Assembly: GCA_023409175.1 (NCBI GenBank)
Contig: JAEYIG010000215.1
Span: 1 to 10,231, forward strand
Length of the DNA stretch: 10,231 nucleotides
Reading direction: 5' to 3'
Source of the DNA: Pseudomonadota bacterium
GTDB taxonomy: Bacteria > Pseudomonadota > Gammaproteobacteria > Burkholderiales > Burkholderiaceae_D
Below the pieces are notes generated by a model. That model ran no database searches. It saw nothing but the letters and a program-made list of their open reading frames with translations, and was not told where the DNA came from. Shown piece by piece: positions 1-6,818 of this stretch (positions are counted from its first letter, which is position 1; every line of letters begins with the position of its first letter). The position numbers and the translations under genes are program-made.

Positions 1-1257
1 GATCATTTCCTGCCGGACTTCGCCGGGAGCATCAATGAAATCCGTCCACCATTGGCCGAGTTCTTCGTCGAGTTCGCCGGCTTCACAGCGGATCAGCATA
101 AAATCGTAAGCGGCACGGAAACGTTCATTTTCGAGGAGGCGGTACGGGGATTTGCCGGTACGTCTTTCCAGTCTTGGCTGCAAAAGCCAGATATCGCGCA
201 TATCCGTGGCTATGCGTCGCTGGATCGCCAGTTTTTCGGTTTGGGCATCAAGTACGTCGCTGGATGCGGCAACCAGGGCAGGAATAGGGTATTCGCCCTT
301 TGAGCGGTAATAAGCCCATTTTTCCTCAACCTGCGTCCAGAGCAAGGTCGCGAAGAGGAAACCCGGTGAAATGCGTTTGTTTTCCCTGATGCGCTGGTCG
401 GTTTTTTCAAGCGACAGCTCAATGAAATGAGCGGCTTCCGGCTGTTCAAGGGCAACATCCAGCAAAGGAAGGAGACCCTGATGCAATCCTCTTGAGCGTA
501 ATTCCTTGAGACAGGACATCGAATGTCCACTCATCAGCAATTTCAGCATTTCATCGAAGAGACGTGCAGACGGAACGTTATTGATCAATGGAGCCAGAGC
601 GGAAATCGGTTCGCCGGTCGTTTTGTCGATCGAAAAGCCCAGTTTGGCGGCGAATCTGACAATGCGCAGCATACGGACTGGATCTTCCCGATAGCGTAAC
701 TCAGGATTGCCGATCACTCTGAGGGTCTTGTTGCGAAGATCTTTTATGCCGCCGTGATAATCCAGCAATACCTGATTGGCCGGGTTGTAATACATGGCGT
801 TGATCGTAAAATCACGTCTGGCCGCATCTTCGGCCTGTGTTCCGAAATTATTGTCCCGCAGCAGCCGGCCAGCTTCATCTTTCAGGGGTGGTTTGTCCGA
901 TGATCCCCTGAAAGTAGTCACTTCAATCAGGTCCTGCCCGAACATGACGTGAACGATCTGGAATCGTCGCCCGATAAGGAAAGCCCGTTTGAAGAGACGT
1001 TTGACCTGCTCAGGGGTGGCATTGGTGGCGACATCAAAGTCTTTCGGTTTCAATCCCAGCAAGAGATCCCGTACCGCTCCACCGACAATGAAAGCCTCGT
1101 AGCCTGCATTTTGTAAAATACGCACGACTCTGACGGCATTGTTGGATAAAAGACGGGAATCGATCCCGTGTTCTTCCTTGGAGAGCGAAACGGGTTTTCT
1201 GGTTGGCCGTGTATTGGGTGTCGAGCCAAAAATTTTTTGGATCAGCTTGTTAATCAT
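1..1257 (-). CDS. pcnB: Poly(A) polymerase I (PcnB), C-terminus cut off by window edge
   Basis: Adds poly(A) tails to RNA 3' ends, marking transcripts for decay in the cytoplasm. My translation of the minus strand gives 419 open codons from ATG at 1257 to base 1, with the stop outside the window; the family is usually about 450 residues. Visible motifs are the nucleotidyltransferase head VGGAVRD (58-64), the metal-binding DFD (73-75), LIGRRFQIVHV (94-104), RRDFTINAM (147-155) and EDPVRMLR (191-198). The LIGRRF..VHV block is the signature that separates bacterial poly(A) polymerases from the related CCA-adding enzymes, so I favour PcnB over Cca. The start overlaps the stop of the upstream HAD gene by 8 bases, and no clear Shine-Dalgarno is visible, which suggests translational coupling. 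It is the last visible gene of the minus-strand operon. Confidence 0.93.
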   Translation of the reverse strand, partial: MINKLIQKIFGSTPNTRPTRKPVSLSKEEHGIDSRLLSNNAVRVVRILQNAGYEAFIVGGAVRDLLLGLKPKDFDVATNATPEQVKRLFKRAFLIGRRFQIVHVMFGQDLIEVTTFRGSSDKPPLKDEAGRLLRDNNFGTQAEDAARRDFTINAMYYNPANQVLLDYHGGIKDLRNKTLRVIGNPELRYREDPVRMLRIVRFAAKLGFSIDKTTGEPISALAPLINNVPSARLFDEMLKLLMSGHSMSCLKELRSRGLHQGLLPLLDVALEQPEAAHFIELSLEKTDQRIRENKRISPGFLFATLLWTQVEEKWAYYRSKGEYPIPALVAASSDVLDAQTEKLAIQRRIATDMRDIWLLQPRLERRTGKSPYRLLENERFRAAYDFMLIRCEAGELDEELGQWWTDFIDAPGEVRQEMI

Positions 1258-1927
1258 TGAACAAATGCATTAAAGGCCAGCCTTTTGTGCTGGCATATTC
1301 TTTCAAACGGCTGTTTGGGTTAACGGCGACAGGATGAGTCACTTTCGACAATAAAGGAAGGTCGCGGTCCGAGTCGCTATAGAAATACGATTTGTCGAAA
1401 CTGTCAAAAGACAGGTTCATTTGCCTTAACCAGTTTTCTGTATGGCCAATTTTACCTTCACCGGAGGTGGGGACGCCAATGAGTCTGCCTGTGAATTCAC
1501 CATTGTCCGTTTCTTCCGGCAATGCGGCAATGAGATGTTCGACACCGAAGGCACGGGCAATCGGTTCGGTGACAAATTTGTTGGTTGCTGTCACGATGGC
1601 GACAAGATCATTGTTTTTCAGGTGATTTTCAACCAGTTTGCAAGCTGAAGCCTGAATGGCGGGGGAAATGACTTCATCCATATATTGCTGTCTCCAGCGG
1701 TCAAGCCGGGTTCTGGGAAATTGTGCCAATGTTCCCAGCGCGAAAGCGAGATATTCAGCGGCATCAAGCGTTCCAGCCTGATATTGGGCAAAAAAATCAG
1801 CATTGCGTTTTTCAAACTGCTCTTTATTAACGGCACCGATGCGAACGAGAAATTGTCCCCATTCATAGTCTGAATCGATGGGGAGCAAAGTGTGGTCCAG
1901 ATCGAATAAGGCGAGAGTCTTGGTCAT
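1250..1927 (-). CDS. HAD superfamily phosphatase, subfamily IB (phosphoserine-phosphatase-like)
   Basis: A 225-residue predicted cytoplasmic phosphomonoesterase. The HAD motifs are all in place: motif I FDLDHT with nucleophile D9 and acid/base D11, motif II IVTAT (T113), motif III lysine K159 in GEGK, and motif IV SDSDRD (D185, D189). The helical cap between motifs I and II places it in subfamily IB, the SerB-like group. The substrate cannot be read from sequence; phosphoserine and histidinol phosphate are both plausible given the family. The frame is open further upstream to 2182, but I place the start at 1927. That ATG forms an ATGA overlap with the hda stop, has an AGGAG (1936-1940) at good spacing, and puts motif I at residue 9 as expected. 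It lies between hda and pcnB in one operon. Confidence 0.88.
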   Translation of the reverse strand: MTKTLALFDLDHTLLPIDSDYEWGQFLVRIGAVNKEQFEKRNADFFAQYQAGTLDAAEYLAFALGTLAQFPRTRLDRWRQQYMDEVISPAIQASACKLVENHLKNNDLVAIVTATNKFVTEPIARAFGVEHLIAALPEETDNGEFTGRLIGVPTSGEGKIGHTENWLRQMNLSFDSFDKSYFYSDSDRDLPLLSKVTHPVAVNPNSRLKEYASTKGWPLMHLFND

Positions 1928-2598
1928 ACAGCAGGCTCCTGTTTTTGCTGCAGGAGATCGTGCAGCAAAGGCAATGTAATCGTGCGTTTTGTTTGCAGGG
2001 AATAACGGTCTAGCGCGTCCAGTATCATGGAAAGGGAATGCATGTCGCGTTGATAATGGGTAATAAGATAGGGTAGCACACCTGGCGAAAGCGTGAAGCC
2101 CCTTTGTTTTGCCTGTTCGTTCAACGCCGTTATTTTCTCTTCGTCCGTCAGGCTCTTGATTTGGTAAACCAGTCCCCAGCACAGCCGGCTTTTCAGGTCG
2201 TCTCTCAAGTCAAGTGCGAGAGGCGTACATGGCCCGGAAGTAATCATGTAACCGTTATTTTCCCGAACCTGATTGAAGAGGTTGAAAGCGGCAATCTGTT
2301 TTTCCGGGGTGAGCCTTTCGCAGTCATCCAGAAGGTACAGGTCGCAATCCGGTGAGTAAAAGAAATCGCTTTCAGGATTATTGGCGGTGATGTACCGTGC
2401 CGAGGAACATTGCGACAGGGCTTTTAGCAAATGCGTTTTGCCTGTAGCGTTCTCGCCCCATAAATAAACGAAATGATCCCGGGAATGTCGGTTGGCGACT
2501 TCCTTGAGAAGGTGGATGACTTCTCCATTTTGTCCGGTCAGGTAATTATCAAGGGAAGGTGCATTCCCGGTGTCCAGATTTAACAGCAGTTGTTGCAT
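1924..2598 (-). CDS. hda: DnaA regulatory inactivator Hda
   Basis: A 224-residue DnaA-like AAA+ protein. With the DNA-loaded sliding clamp, Hda stimulates ATP hydrolysis by DnaA and prevents re-initiation of replication. The N-terminal QLLLNL (residues 3-8) matches the clamp-binding motif of Hda (QLSLPL in E. coli). Walker A is GENATGKT (48-55), Walker B is LYLLDD (87-92), and SRLCWGL (137-143) is the box VII region with R138 the likely arginine finger. The end, LDALDRYSL followed by a run ending LPLLHDLL, is typical of Hda. There is no N-terminal or DNA-binding DnaA domain, which rules out DnaA itself. The gene starts 8 bases after the AI-2E permease stop and overlaps the HAD gene by 4 bases. 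No strong Shine-Dalgarno is visible. Confidence 0.95.
   Translation of the reverse strand: MQQLLLNLDTGNAPSLDNYLTGQNGEVIHLLKEVANRHSRDHFVYLWGENATGKTHLLKALSQCSSARYITANNPESDFFYSPDCDLYLLDDCERLTPEKQIAAFNLFNQVRENNGYMITSGPCTPLALDLRDDLKSRLCWGLVYQIKSLTDEEKITALNEQAKQRGFTLSPGVLPYLITHYQRDMHSLSMILDALDRYSLQTKRTITLPLLHDLLQQKQEPAV
1936..1940 (-). promoter_or_regulatory. Shine-Dalgarno AGGAG fixing the HAD gene start
   Basis: On the minus strand AGGAG lies 8 bases before the ATG at 1927, inside the last codons of hda. It decides the start of the HAD gene against the longer upstream reading frame, which would overlap most of the hda C-terminal half. Confidence 0.7.
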
Positions 2599-2606
2599 GG
2601 TTGAAA

Positions 2607-3686
2607 TCAGTTTTTATAAAAATTGCTGTCGAGATAGAGGGCTCGCAAATGTTTATAGGCTACAGATAGTATGGCCGAAGAAGGCAAAGCAAGCAAAATC
2701 CCTACGAATCCGAAAAGCTGTGCAAAAGCAAGCAGGGCAAAAATAACGAAAAGCGGATGGAGCTGGATGCGGTCGCCAACCAGCTTCGGTGTCATCAGCA
2801 ACCCGTCAAAAGAATAACCGAAGCCATAGATAATACCAAGGGTTACCCATGCTTCCATACCAGAAAACTGGACGAGTGTCGCCGTAATGGCAAGGAACAG
2901 GCCAATACAGATGCCAATATAGGGAACGAAGGCCATCATGCCTGTCATGATGCCGACGGGCAGGGCGACATTATATCCAGCGAGTGCCAGTGCGATTGAA
3001 TAGTAAATCGCCAGAATGGTCATGACCAGCAACTGTCCCCTGAGATACTGGGCAAGCATCGTATTGACTTCGTTGCAAAAACGGATTGTCTTTCCTACCC
3101 AGCGCCGCGGGATCATATCGCGCAATTTTCGCGTCAGGATATGCCAGTCCAGCAATAGATAAAACAACACGACCGGTATCAGAATCAGGTTCCAGGCCCA
3201 GGTCAGGACTGCGGTGCCACCGAATTTTGCCGAAGCGATCAACGATTTCCAGACACCATCGCCTTTTGGGAGAAACTGTTCTGTCAGGATTTTCTTGACA
3301 CCGGCGTTGTCGACCGGCATCTGTATGCCGATCTCGCTCAATAAAGGATTCAAGTGATTGCTGACTTTTGCGATAAAAACAGGAATCTGCTCATAAAGTA
3401 TGGGCCATTCCTTTAACAACATCGGAATCATGATGAGGGCGAAAGTCGTTACAAGCGAAATCAGAAGCAGGACGACAATAATGACGGCAGCAAGGCGGGG
3501 CGGGCGGAAGCTGCCGATTCGCAGAGAACGTATCCGGTCAACAACAGGATTCAAGGCATATGCCAGAATGGCGCCCGCAATGAATGGCGTCAGAATGGGA
3601 CCCAGCAAGAGCAGGATCAGGATAAACAATATCCCGACGCCGGCCCAGAGCGCTGTTTGTCGTTGTTGTGGTGTAAATATTGCCAT
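2607..3686 (-). CDS. AI-2E family transporter (PerM/YdiK-like membrane protein)
   Basis: A 359-residue inner-membrane protein with about eight hydrophobic segments: a pair near 12-50, one near 65-95, one near 155-180, a pair near 218-275, one near 282-300, and a last hydrophobic stretch near 312-345. Family landmarks are LLLDWHILTRKL after the fourth segment and the conserved C-terminal block TPKLVGDRIQLHPLFVIFAL followed by FGFVGILLALPSSAI. Members of this family have been linked to autoinducer-2 export or to Na+/H+ exchange; the substrate here is unknown. The position directly upstream of hda and divergent from purM is a common beta-proteobacterial arrangement. It is the first gene of the minus-strand operon, with its promoter presumably in 3687-3776. 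Family assignment is firm, function is not. Confidence 0.9.
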   Translation of the reverse strand: MAIFTPQQRQTALWAGVGILFILILLLLGPILTPFIAGAILAYALNPVVDRIRSLRIGSFRPPRLAAVIIVVLLLISLVTTFALIMIPMLLKEWPILYEQIPVFIAKVSNHLNPLLSEIGIQMPVDNAGVKKILTEQFLPKGDGVWKSLIASAKFGGTAVLTWAWNLILIPVVLFYLLLDWHILTRKLRDMIPRRWVGKTIRFCNEVNTMLAQYLRGQLLVMTILAIYYSIALALAGYNVALPVGIMTGMMAFVPYIGICIGLFLAITATLVQFSGMEAWVTLGIIYGFGYSFDGLLMTPKLVGDRIQLHPLFVIFALLAFAQLFGFVGILLALPSSAILSVAYKHLRALYLDSNFYKN

Positions 3687-3709
3687 TCAGTCGTGCTTGC
3701 GGAATCAAT

Positions 3710-3737
3710 TTGTTAAAATAGTACACTACTGTATAGT
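3710..3737 (+). promoter_or_regulatory. Candidate sigma70-type promoter for purM
   Basis: TTGTTA (3710-3715) and TATAGT (3732-3737) are separated by 16 bases, a plausible -35/-10 pair in the 90-base divergent region between the AI-2E permease and purM. Hexamer matches are partial, and this is the best pair I can see by eye. The reverse promoter for the minus-strand operon must lie in the same region, but I cannot place it. Confidence 0.35.
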
Positions 3738-3739
3738 AC
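3721..3739. promoter_or_regulatory. Imperfect dyad over the purM promoter -10
   Basis: A 19-base element begins and ends with GTAC and has inner matching TAC/GTA arms. Apart from the centre base, 7 of 9 positions pair. TAGTACA also occurs as a direct repeat here (3719-3725 and 3734-3740). It covers the proposed -10 of purM, as an operator would. No regulator is identifiable. Confidence 0.3.
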
Positions 3740-3776
3740 ATTATTATTATTTTACGCTTCACCAGCCATTTTCATC

Positions 3777-4820
3777 ATGAATTCAACCACAAAACAATCT
3801 CTTTCCTATCGCGATGCCGGTGTCGATATCGACGCAGGCGATGCATTGGTTGAGGCGATCAAACCGTTTGCCAAACGTACCATGCGCGAAGGCGTCCTGG
3901 GCGGTATCGGCGGATTCGGTGCCCTATTTGAAATCAGCAAGAAATACAAGGAGCCGGTACTGGTTTCCGGAACCGACGGGGTAGGGACAAAACTCAAGCT
4001 CGCATTTCATCTTAACCGACATGATACGGTCGGCATAGATCTGGTTGCAATGAGTGTGAATGATATTTTGGTACAGGGGGCGGAACCTTTGTTTTTTCTT
4101 GACTATTTCGCCTGTGGGAAGCTGGATGTCAAAACGGCCGCCGAAGTCGTTAAAGGGGTTGCCCAGGGATGTGAACAGGCTGGCTGTGCATTGATCGGCG
4201 GTGAAACGGCGGAAATGCCGAGCATGTATCCTGACGGTGAATATGATCTGGCCGGTTTTGCTGTCGGTGCAGTCGAAAAATCAAAACTTATCAACGGCAC
4301 TACTATTGTTCCGGGTGACGTTGTGCTTGGGCTGGCTTCTTCCGGTATCCATTCCAATGGATATTCGCTGGTCCGCAAGATCATCGAAGTCGCGAATCCT
4401 GACCTGAATGCCGATCTGGACGGCCGTCCCCTTGCGGATGCGCTGATGGCTCCGACCAGAATTTACGTCAAGCCGCTCCTGTCGCTGATGGCCTCCATGG
4501 ACGTGAAAGGGATGGCCCATATTACCGGCGGCGGACTGGTAGAAAACATTCCACGTGTTTTGCAGAAACACCTGACGGCTGTCCTGAAAAAGGATGCGTG
4601 GCCACTGCCTCCGTTGTTCAATTGGCTGCAGAAACATGGAAATGTCGCCGACAGTGAAATGCATCGTGTCTTCAATTGCGGTATCGGAATGGTCGTTATC
4701 GTTTCGAAAGATAACGCTGATGCGGCAATTGCCCAGCTCGAATCTTCCGGTGAAACAGTTTACCGGATTGGCGAGATCCGCCAACGTGTCGGAGACGAAC
4801 CGCAGACTATCGTTGAATAA
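3777..4820 (+). CDS. purM: Phosphoribosylformylglycinamidine cyclo-ligase (AIR synthase, PurM)
   Basis: Catalyses the fifth step of purine biosynthesis: ATP-dependent ring closure of FGAM to aminoimidazole ribonucleotide, in the cytosol. The protein has 347 residues, against 345 in E. coli, and is complete. Conserved blocks are [13 protein letters not shown] (9-21), GGIGGFGAL (42-50), [13 protein letters not shown] (64-76), [10 protein letters not shown] (101-110), GGETAEMP (141-148), [13 protein letters not shown] (188-200) and [12 protein letters not shown]. The start is supported by alignment of the N-terminus with the family, although only a weak ribosome binding site is visible. It is a single-gene transcription unit, divergent from the AI-2E/hda/HAD/pcnB operon and closed by a strong intrinsic terminator just after the stop. 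Confidence 0.98.
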   Translation: MNSTTKQSLSYRDAGVDIDAGDALVEAIKPFAKRTMREGVLGGIGGFGALFEISKKYKEPVLVSGTDGVGTKLKLAFHLNRHDTVGIDLVAMSVNDILVQGAEPLFFLDYFACGKLDVKTAAEVVKGVAQGCEQAGCALIGGETAEMPSMYPDGEYDLAGFAVGAVEKSKLINGTTIVPGDVVLGLASSGIHSNGYSLVRKIIEVANPDLNADLDGRPLADALMAPTRIYVKPLLSLMASMDVKGMAHITGGGLVENIPRVLQKHLTAVLKKDAWPLPPLFNWLQKHGNVADSEMHRVFNCGIGMVVIVSKDNADAAIAQLESSGETVYRIGEIRQRVGDEPQTIVE

Positions 4821-4837
4821 GCGTCAGTACTTCATAG

Positions 4838-4884
4838 TCCCGTCTGTAAAAATCAGTAAAAGGATTTTCGGACGGGATTTTTTT
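4838..4884 (+). terminator. Rho-independent terminator of purM
   Basis: CCCGTC (4839-4844) pairs with GACGGG (4871-4876). The stem extends inward through a wobble pair and an A/T-rich segment with small bulges, and is followed by seven T residues (4878-4884). It begins 18 bases after the purM stop. Confidence 0.9.
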
Positions 4885-4924
4885 ATGCATAAAAGTGCCA
4901 TCTTCAGTAAAATCTTACATATAT

Positions 4925-4945
4925 TTCAATTAAACTTTAATTGAA
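4925..4945. repeat. Perfect 21-base inverted repeat (10-1-10)
   Basis: The arm TTCAATTAAA (4925-4934) and its exact complement (4936-4945) flank a single C. There is no T-tract and the sequence is all A/T except at the arm ends and centre, so it is a better operator candidate than terminator. It lies about 500 bases upstream of oxlT and 40 bases past the purM terminator. Confidence 0.6.
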
Positions 4946-5105
4946 CTGTTTTCGTGAAATGTTCAAGTTTTTCAAGCATGAGCTTTTCATTTTTTATGCC
5001 AATAAAATTTCTGAATCCGTCACTCATTTCCATTTAAATTAATCGTCTGTAACCCGTTGGATTTCCTTGATTTTTTGTTTATGAGACTGTTTAAAATAAA
5101 TATGG

Positions 5106-5138
5106 TTTCATATTTCATATGATATCATATTTCATATG
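5106..5138. promoter_or_regulatory. Upstream cluster of TCATAT/ATATGA half-sites
   Basis: A perfect 14-base palindrome ATATGATATCATAT (5117-5130) sits within two copies of TCATATTTCATATG (5108-5121 and 5125-5138), spaced 17 bases apart. The cluster contains four TCATAT and one ATATGA half-sites. The same ATATGA-NN-TCATAT dyad returns at 5257 and, with one mismatch, at 5290, which argues for a protein-binding site array rather than chance AT-richness. Confidence 0.5.
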
Positions 5139-5256
5139 TTTTTATGTGGCTGTGTCCGTTCAGATGACTTCATTGAATCGTATTGATATGCCATAAATTT
5201 ATGATCCTTCCCCAGTGTTATAAGTTAAATTTATTTGAAGTAATTTCCAATGTGAA

Positions 5257-5323
5257 ATATGATCTCATATGTAGCACGCATAATATGAAGTATGAGTTCA
5301 TATGTAGTGCGACATAATATGAA
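5257..5323. repeat. 33/34-base imperfect tandem repeat carrying the same dyad
   Basis: Two adjacent copies (5257-5289 and 5290-5323) align with one single-base gap and about five mismatches. Each starts with the ATATGA-NN-TCATAT dyad (the second reads GTATGA in its first half), continues with GTAG and a short variable GC-containing piece, and ends in CATAATATGAA. The TCATAT and ATATGA ends within each copy also form a second, longer-spaced inverted repeat. A period of 33 is close to three helical turns, so bound proteins would lie on nearly the same DNA face. It ends 117 bases before the oxlT ATG. Confidence 0.6.
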
Positions 5324-5341
5324 ATTTCGGTAGTTAGTGTT

Positions 5342-5358
5342 TTGAAATGCCATTTCAA
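5342..5358. promoter_or_regulatory. Perfect 17-base inverted repeat near the oxlT start
   Basis: TTGAAATG and CATTTCAA are exact complements around a single C (8-1-8), ending 82 bases before the oxlT start codon. Its sequence differs from the ATATGA-type dyads, so a different factor, or an operator near the transcription start, is possible. There is no T-tract, so it is not a terminator. Confidence 0.45.
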
Positions 5359-5440
5359 GCACGTTTGTTTACGCGACTTCCAATGACAGTAACACTTAGA
5401 AATTTCTGTTTCGGATTAACTAGATTGGGAATTTGTAAAA

Positions 5441-6697
5441 ATGAATAATCCACAAACAGGACAACCAACAGGCCTTTTGGGCAATCGTTGGTTTTACTTA
5501 GTTTTAGCAGTTTTGCTGATGTGTATGATCTCGGGTGTCCAGTATTCCTGGACACTGTACGCTAACCCGGTTAAAGACAACTTAGGTGTTTCTCTGGCTG
5601 CGGTTCAGACGGCTTTCACACTCTCTCAGGTCATTCAAGCTGGTTCTCAGCCTGGTGGTGGTTATTTTGTTGATAGATTCGGTCCAAAGATTCCATTGAT
5701 GTTCGGTGGTGCCATGGTTCTGTGCGGCTGGACATTCATGGGTATGGTTGATAGCGTTCCTGCTCTGTATGCCCTGTATACCCTGGCTGGTGCCGGTGTC
5801 GGTATCGTTTACGGTATTGCCATGAACACGGCTAACAGATGGTTCCCGGACAAACGCGGTCTGGCTTCCGGTTTCACCGCTGCCGGTTACGGTCTTGGTG
5901 TTCTGCCTTTCCTGCCATTGATCAGTTCTGTTTTGAAGGTTGAAGGTGTCGGTTCTGCATTTATGTATACCGGCCTGATCATGGGTATCCTGATTATCGC
6001 TATCGCTTTCTTCATCAGATTCCCTGGTGCAGTTGGTGTCAAGAAACAGATCGTTGTTACCGAAAAGGATTTCAACTCTGGCGAAATGCTGCGTACTCCA
6101 CAATTCTGGGTTCTGTGGACTGCATTCTTCTCCGTAAACTTCGGTGGTCTGCTGCTGGTTGCAAACAGTGTTCCTTATGGCCGTAGCCTCGGTCTTGCCG
6201 CAGGTGTCCTGACGATCGCTGTTTCTGTTCAGAACCTGTTCAACGGCGGTTGCCGTCCTTTCTGGGGTTTCGTTTCCGATAAAATCGGTCGTTACAAAAC
6301 CATGTCGGTTGTTTTCGGTATCAATGCTGTTGTCCTGTTGCTTTTCCCAACGATTGCCGCTATGGGTGAAGTCGCGTTTATCGCCATGCTGGCACTGGCA
6401 TTCTTCACATGGGGTGGTAGCTATGCTCTGTTCCCATCGACCAACAGTGATATTTTCGGTACCGCATACTCCGCAAGAAACTATGGTTTCTTCTGGGCCG
6501 CCAAAGCAATTGCTTCCATCTTCGGTGGTGGTCTGGGTGCTGCTGTTGCAACCAACTTCGGCTGGAACACCGCATTCGCGATTACTGCAATTACTTCATT
6601 CATCGCGTTTGCCCTGGCTACCTTCGTTATTCCTAGAATGGGTCGCCCAGTCAGAAAAATGGTTAAACTGTCTCCTGAAGAAAAAGCTGTACATTAA
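5441..6697 (+). CDS. oxlT: Oxalate:formate antiporter OxlT
   Basis: An inner-membrane exchanger of the major facilitator superfamily with 418 residues and twelve predicted membrane segments. It imports divalent oxalate and exports monovalent formate. The exchange is electrogenic and, with intracellular oxalate decarboxylation, builds the proton-motive force. The sequence closely resembles Oxalobacter formigenes OxlT as I know it, with the substrate-binding residues R272 (in GGCRPFWGF) and K355 (in FWAAKAIAS). The MFS motif D-K-x-G-R is visible as SDKIGRYK after segment eight, with a counterpart FVDRFGPKIP early on. Codon use is strongly biased (GGT for Gly, CTG for Leu, GTT for Val), unlike its neighbours, as expected for one of the most abundant proteins in the cell. 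TGGGA (5426-5430) is a modest Shine-Dalgarno 10 bases before the ATG. It is monocistronic, with its own terminator. A few residues appear to differ from the O. formigenes protein as I recall it, which would fit a sister species or strain. Confidence 0.98.
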   Translation: MNNPQTGQPTGLLGNRWFYLVLAVLLMCMISGVQYSWTLYANPVKDNLGVSLAAVQTAFTLSQVIQAGSQPGGGYFVDRFGPKIPLMFGGAMVLCGWTFMGMVDSVPALYALYTLAGAGVGIVYGIAMNTANRWFPDKRGLASGFTAAGYGLGVLPFLPLISSVLKVEGVGSAFMYTGLIMGILIIAIAFFIRFPGAVGVKKQIVVTEKDFNSGEMLRTPQFWVLWTAFFSVNFGGLLLVANSVPYGRSLGLAAGVLTIAVSVQNLFNGGCRPFWGFVSDKIGRYKTMSVVFGINAVVLLLFPTIAAMGEVAFIAMLALAFFTWGGSYALFPSTNSDIFGTAYSARNYGFFWAAKAIASIFGGGLGAAVATNFGWNTAFAITAITSFIAFALATFVIPRMGRPVRKMVKLSPEEKAVH

Positions 6698-6773
6698 TCA
6701 ATATGTTAAAGCTTGCGGATGGTGATTCCCCTAACATGGGATAAACTATAACCGTAGGGTCTCTTGGGACAGA

Positions 6774-6801
6774 AAAGCCCGGCGAAAGCCGGGCTTTTTT
6801 T
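6774..6801 (+). terminator. Rho-independent terminator of oxlT
   Basis: AAAGCCCGGC (6774-6783) pairs perfectly with GCCGGGCTTT (6788-6797) across a GAAA tetraloop, followed by a T-tract to 6801. It is a textbook strong terminator. It lies 76 bases after the oxlT stop, leaving a short 3' untranslated region with a possible weak hairpin of its own (TCCC/GGGA near 6727-6741). Confidence 0.95.
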
Positions 6802-6818
6802 ATCTGTTTTTCCTTTAT

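Larger units (their letters stand above)
4885..5440. other. AT-rich gene-free region upstream of oxlT
   Basis: This 556-base stretch lies between the purM terminator and the oxlT start. No reading frame here looks like a conventional gene; the longest notable one is a 35-codon minus-strand frame (4926-5033). It is rich in A and T and holds, in order, a perfect 21-base inverted repeat, two clusters of ATATGA/TCATAT half-sites, a 33-base tandem repeat and a perfect 17-base inverted repeat. The length and symmetric elements suggest the control region of oxlT. No convincing -35/-10 pair could be picked by eye. Confidence 0.6.

Noticed and set aside
1..1257. CCA-adding tRNA nucleotidyltransferase as an alternative for pcnB
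   Set aside because: The LIGRRFQIVHV block and operon context with hda favour poly(A) polymerase I.
1928..2182. Upstream extension of the HAD phosphatase frame to 310 residues
   Set aside because: It overlaps the C-terminal part of hda in another frame, moves HAD motif I far from the N-terminus, and ignores the AGGAG plus ATGA overlap supporting 1927.
3400..3780. Plus-strand frames within the AI-2E permease gene
   Set aside because: They are antisense shadows of a clear membrane-protein gene, with basic low-complexity translations.
5106..5323. CRISPR-like or IS-end interpretation of the repeats
   Set aside because: There are only two adjacent copies with no spacers, no cas genes, no transposase and no target-site duplication.
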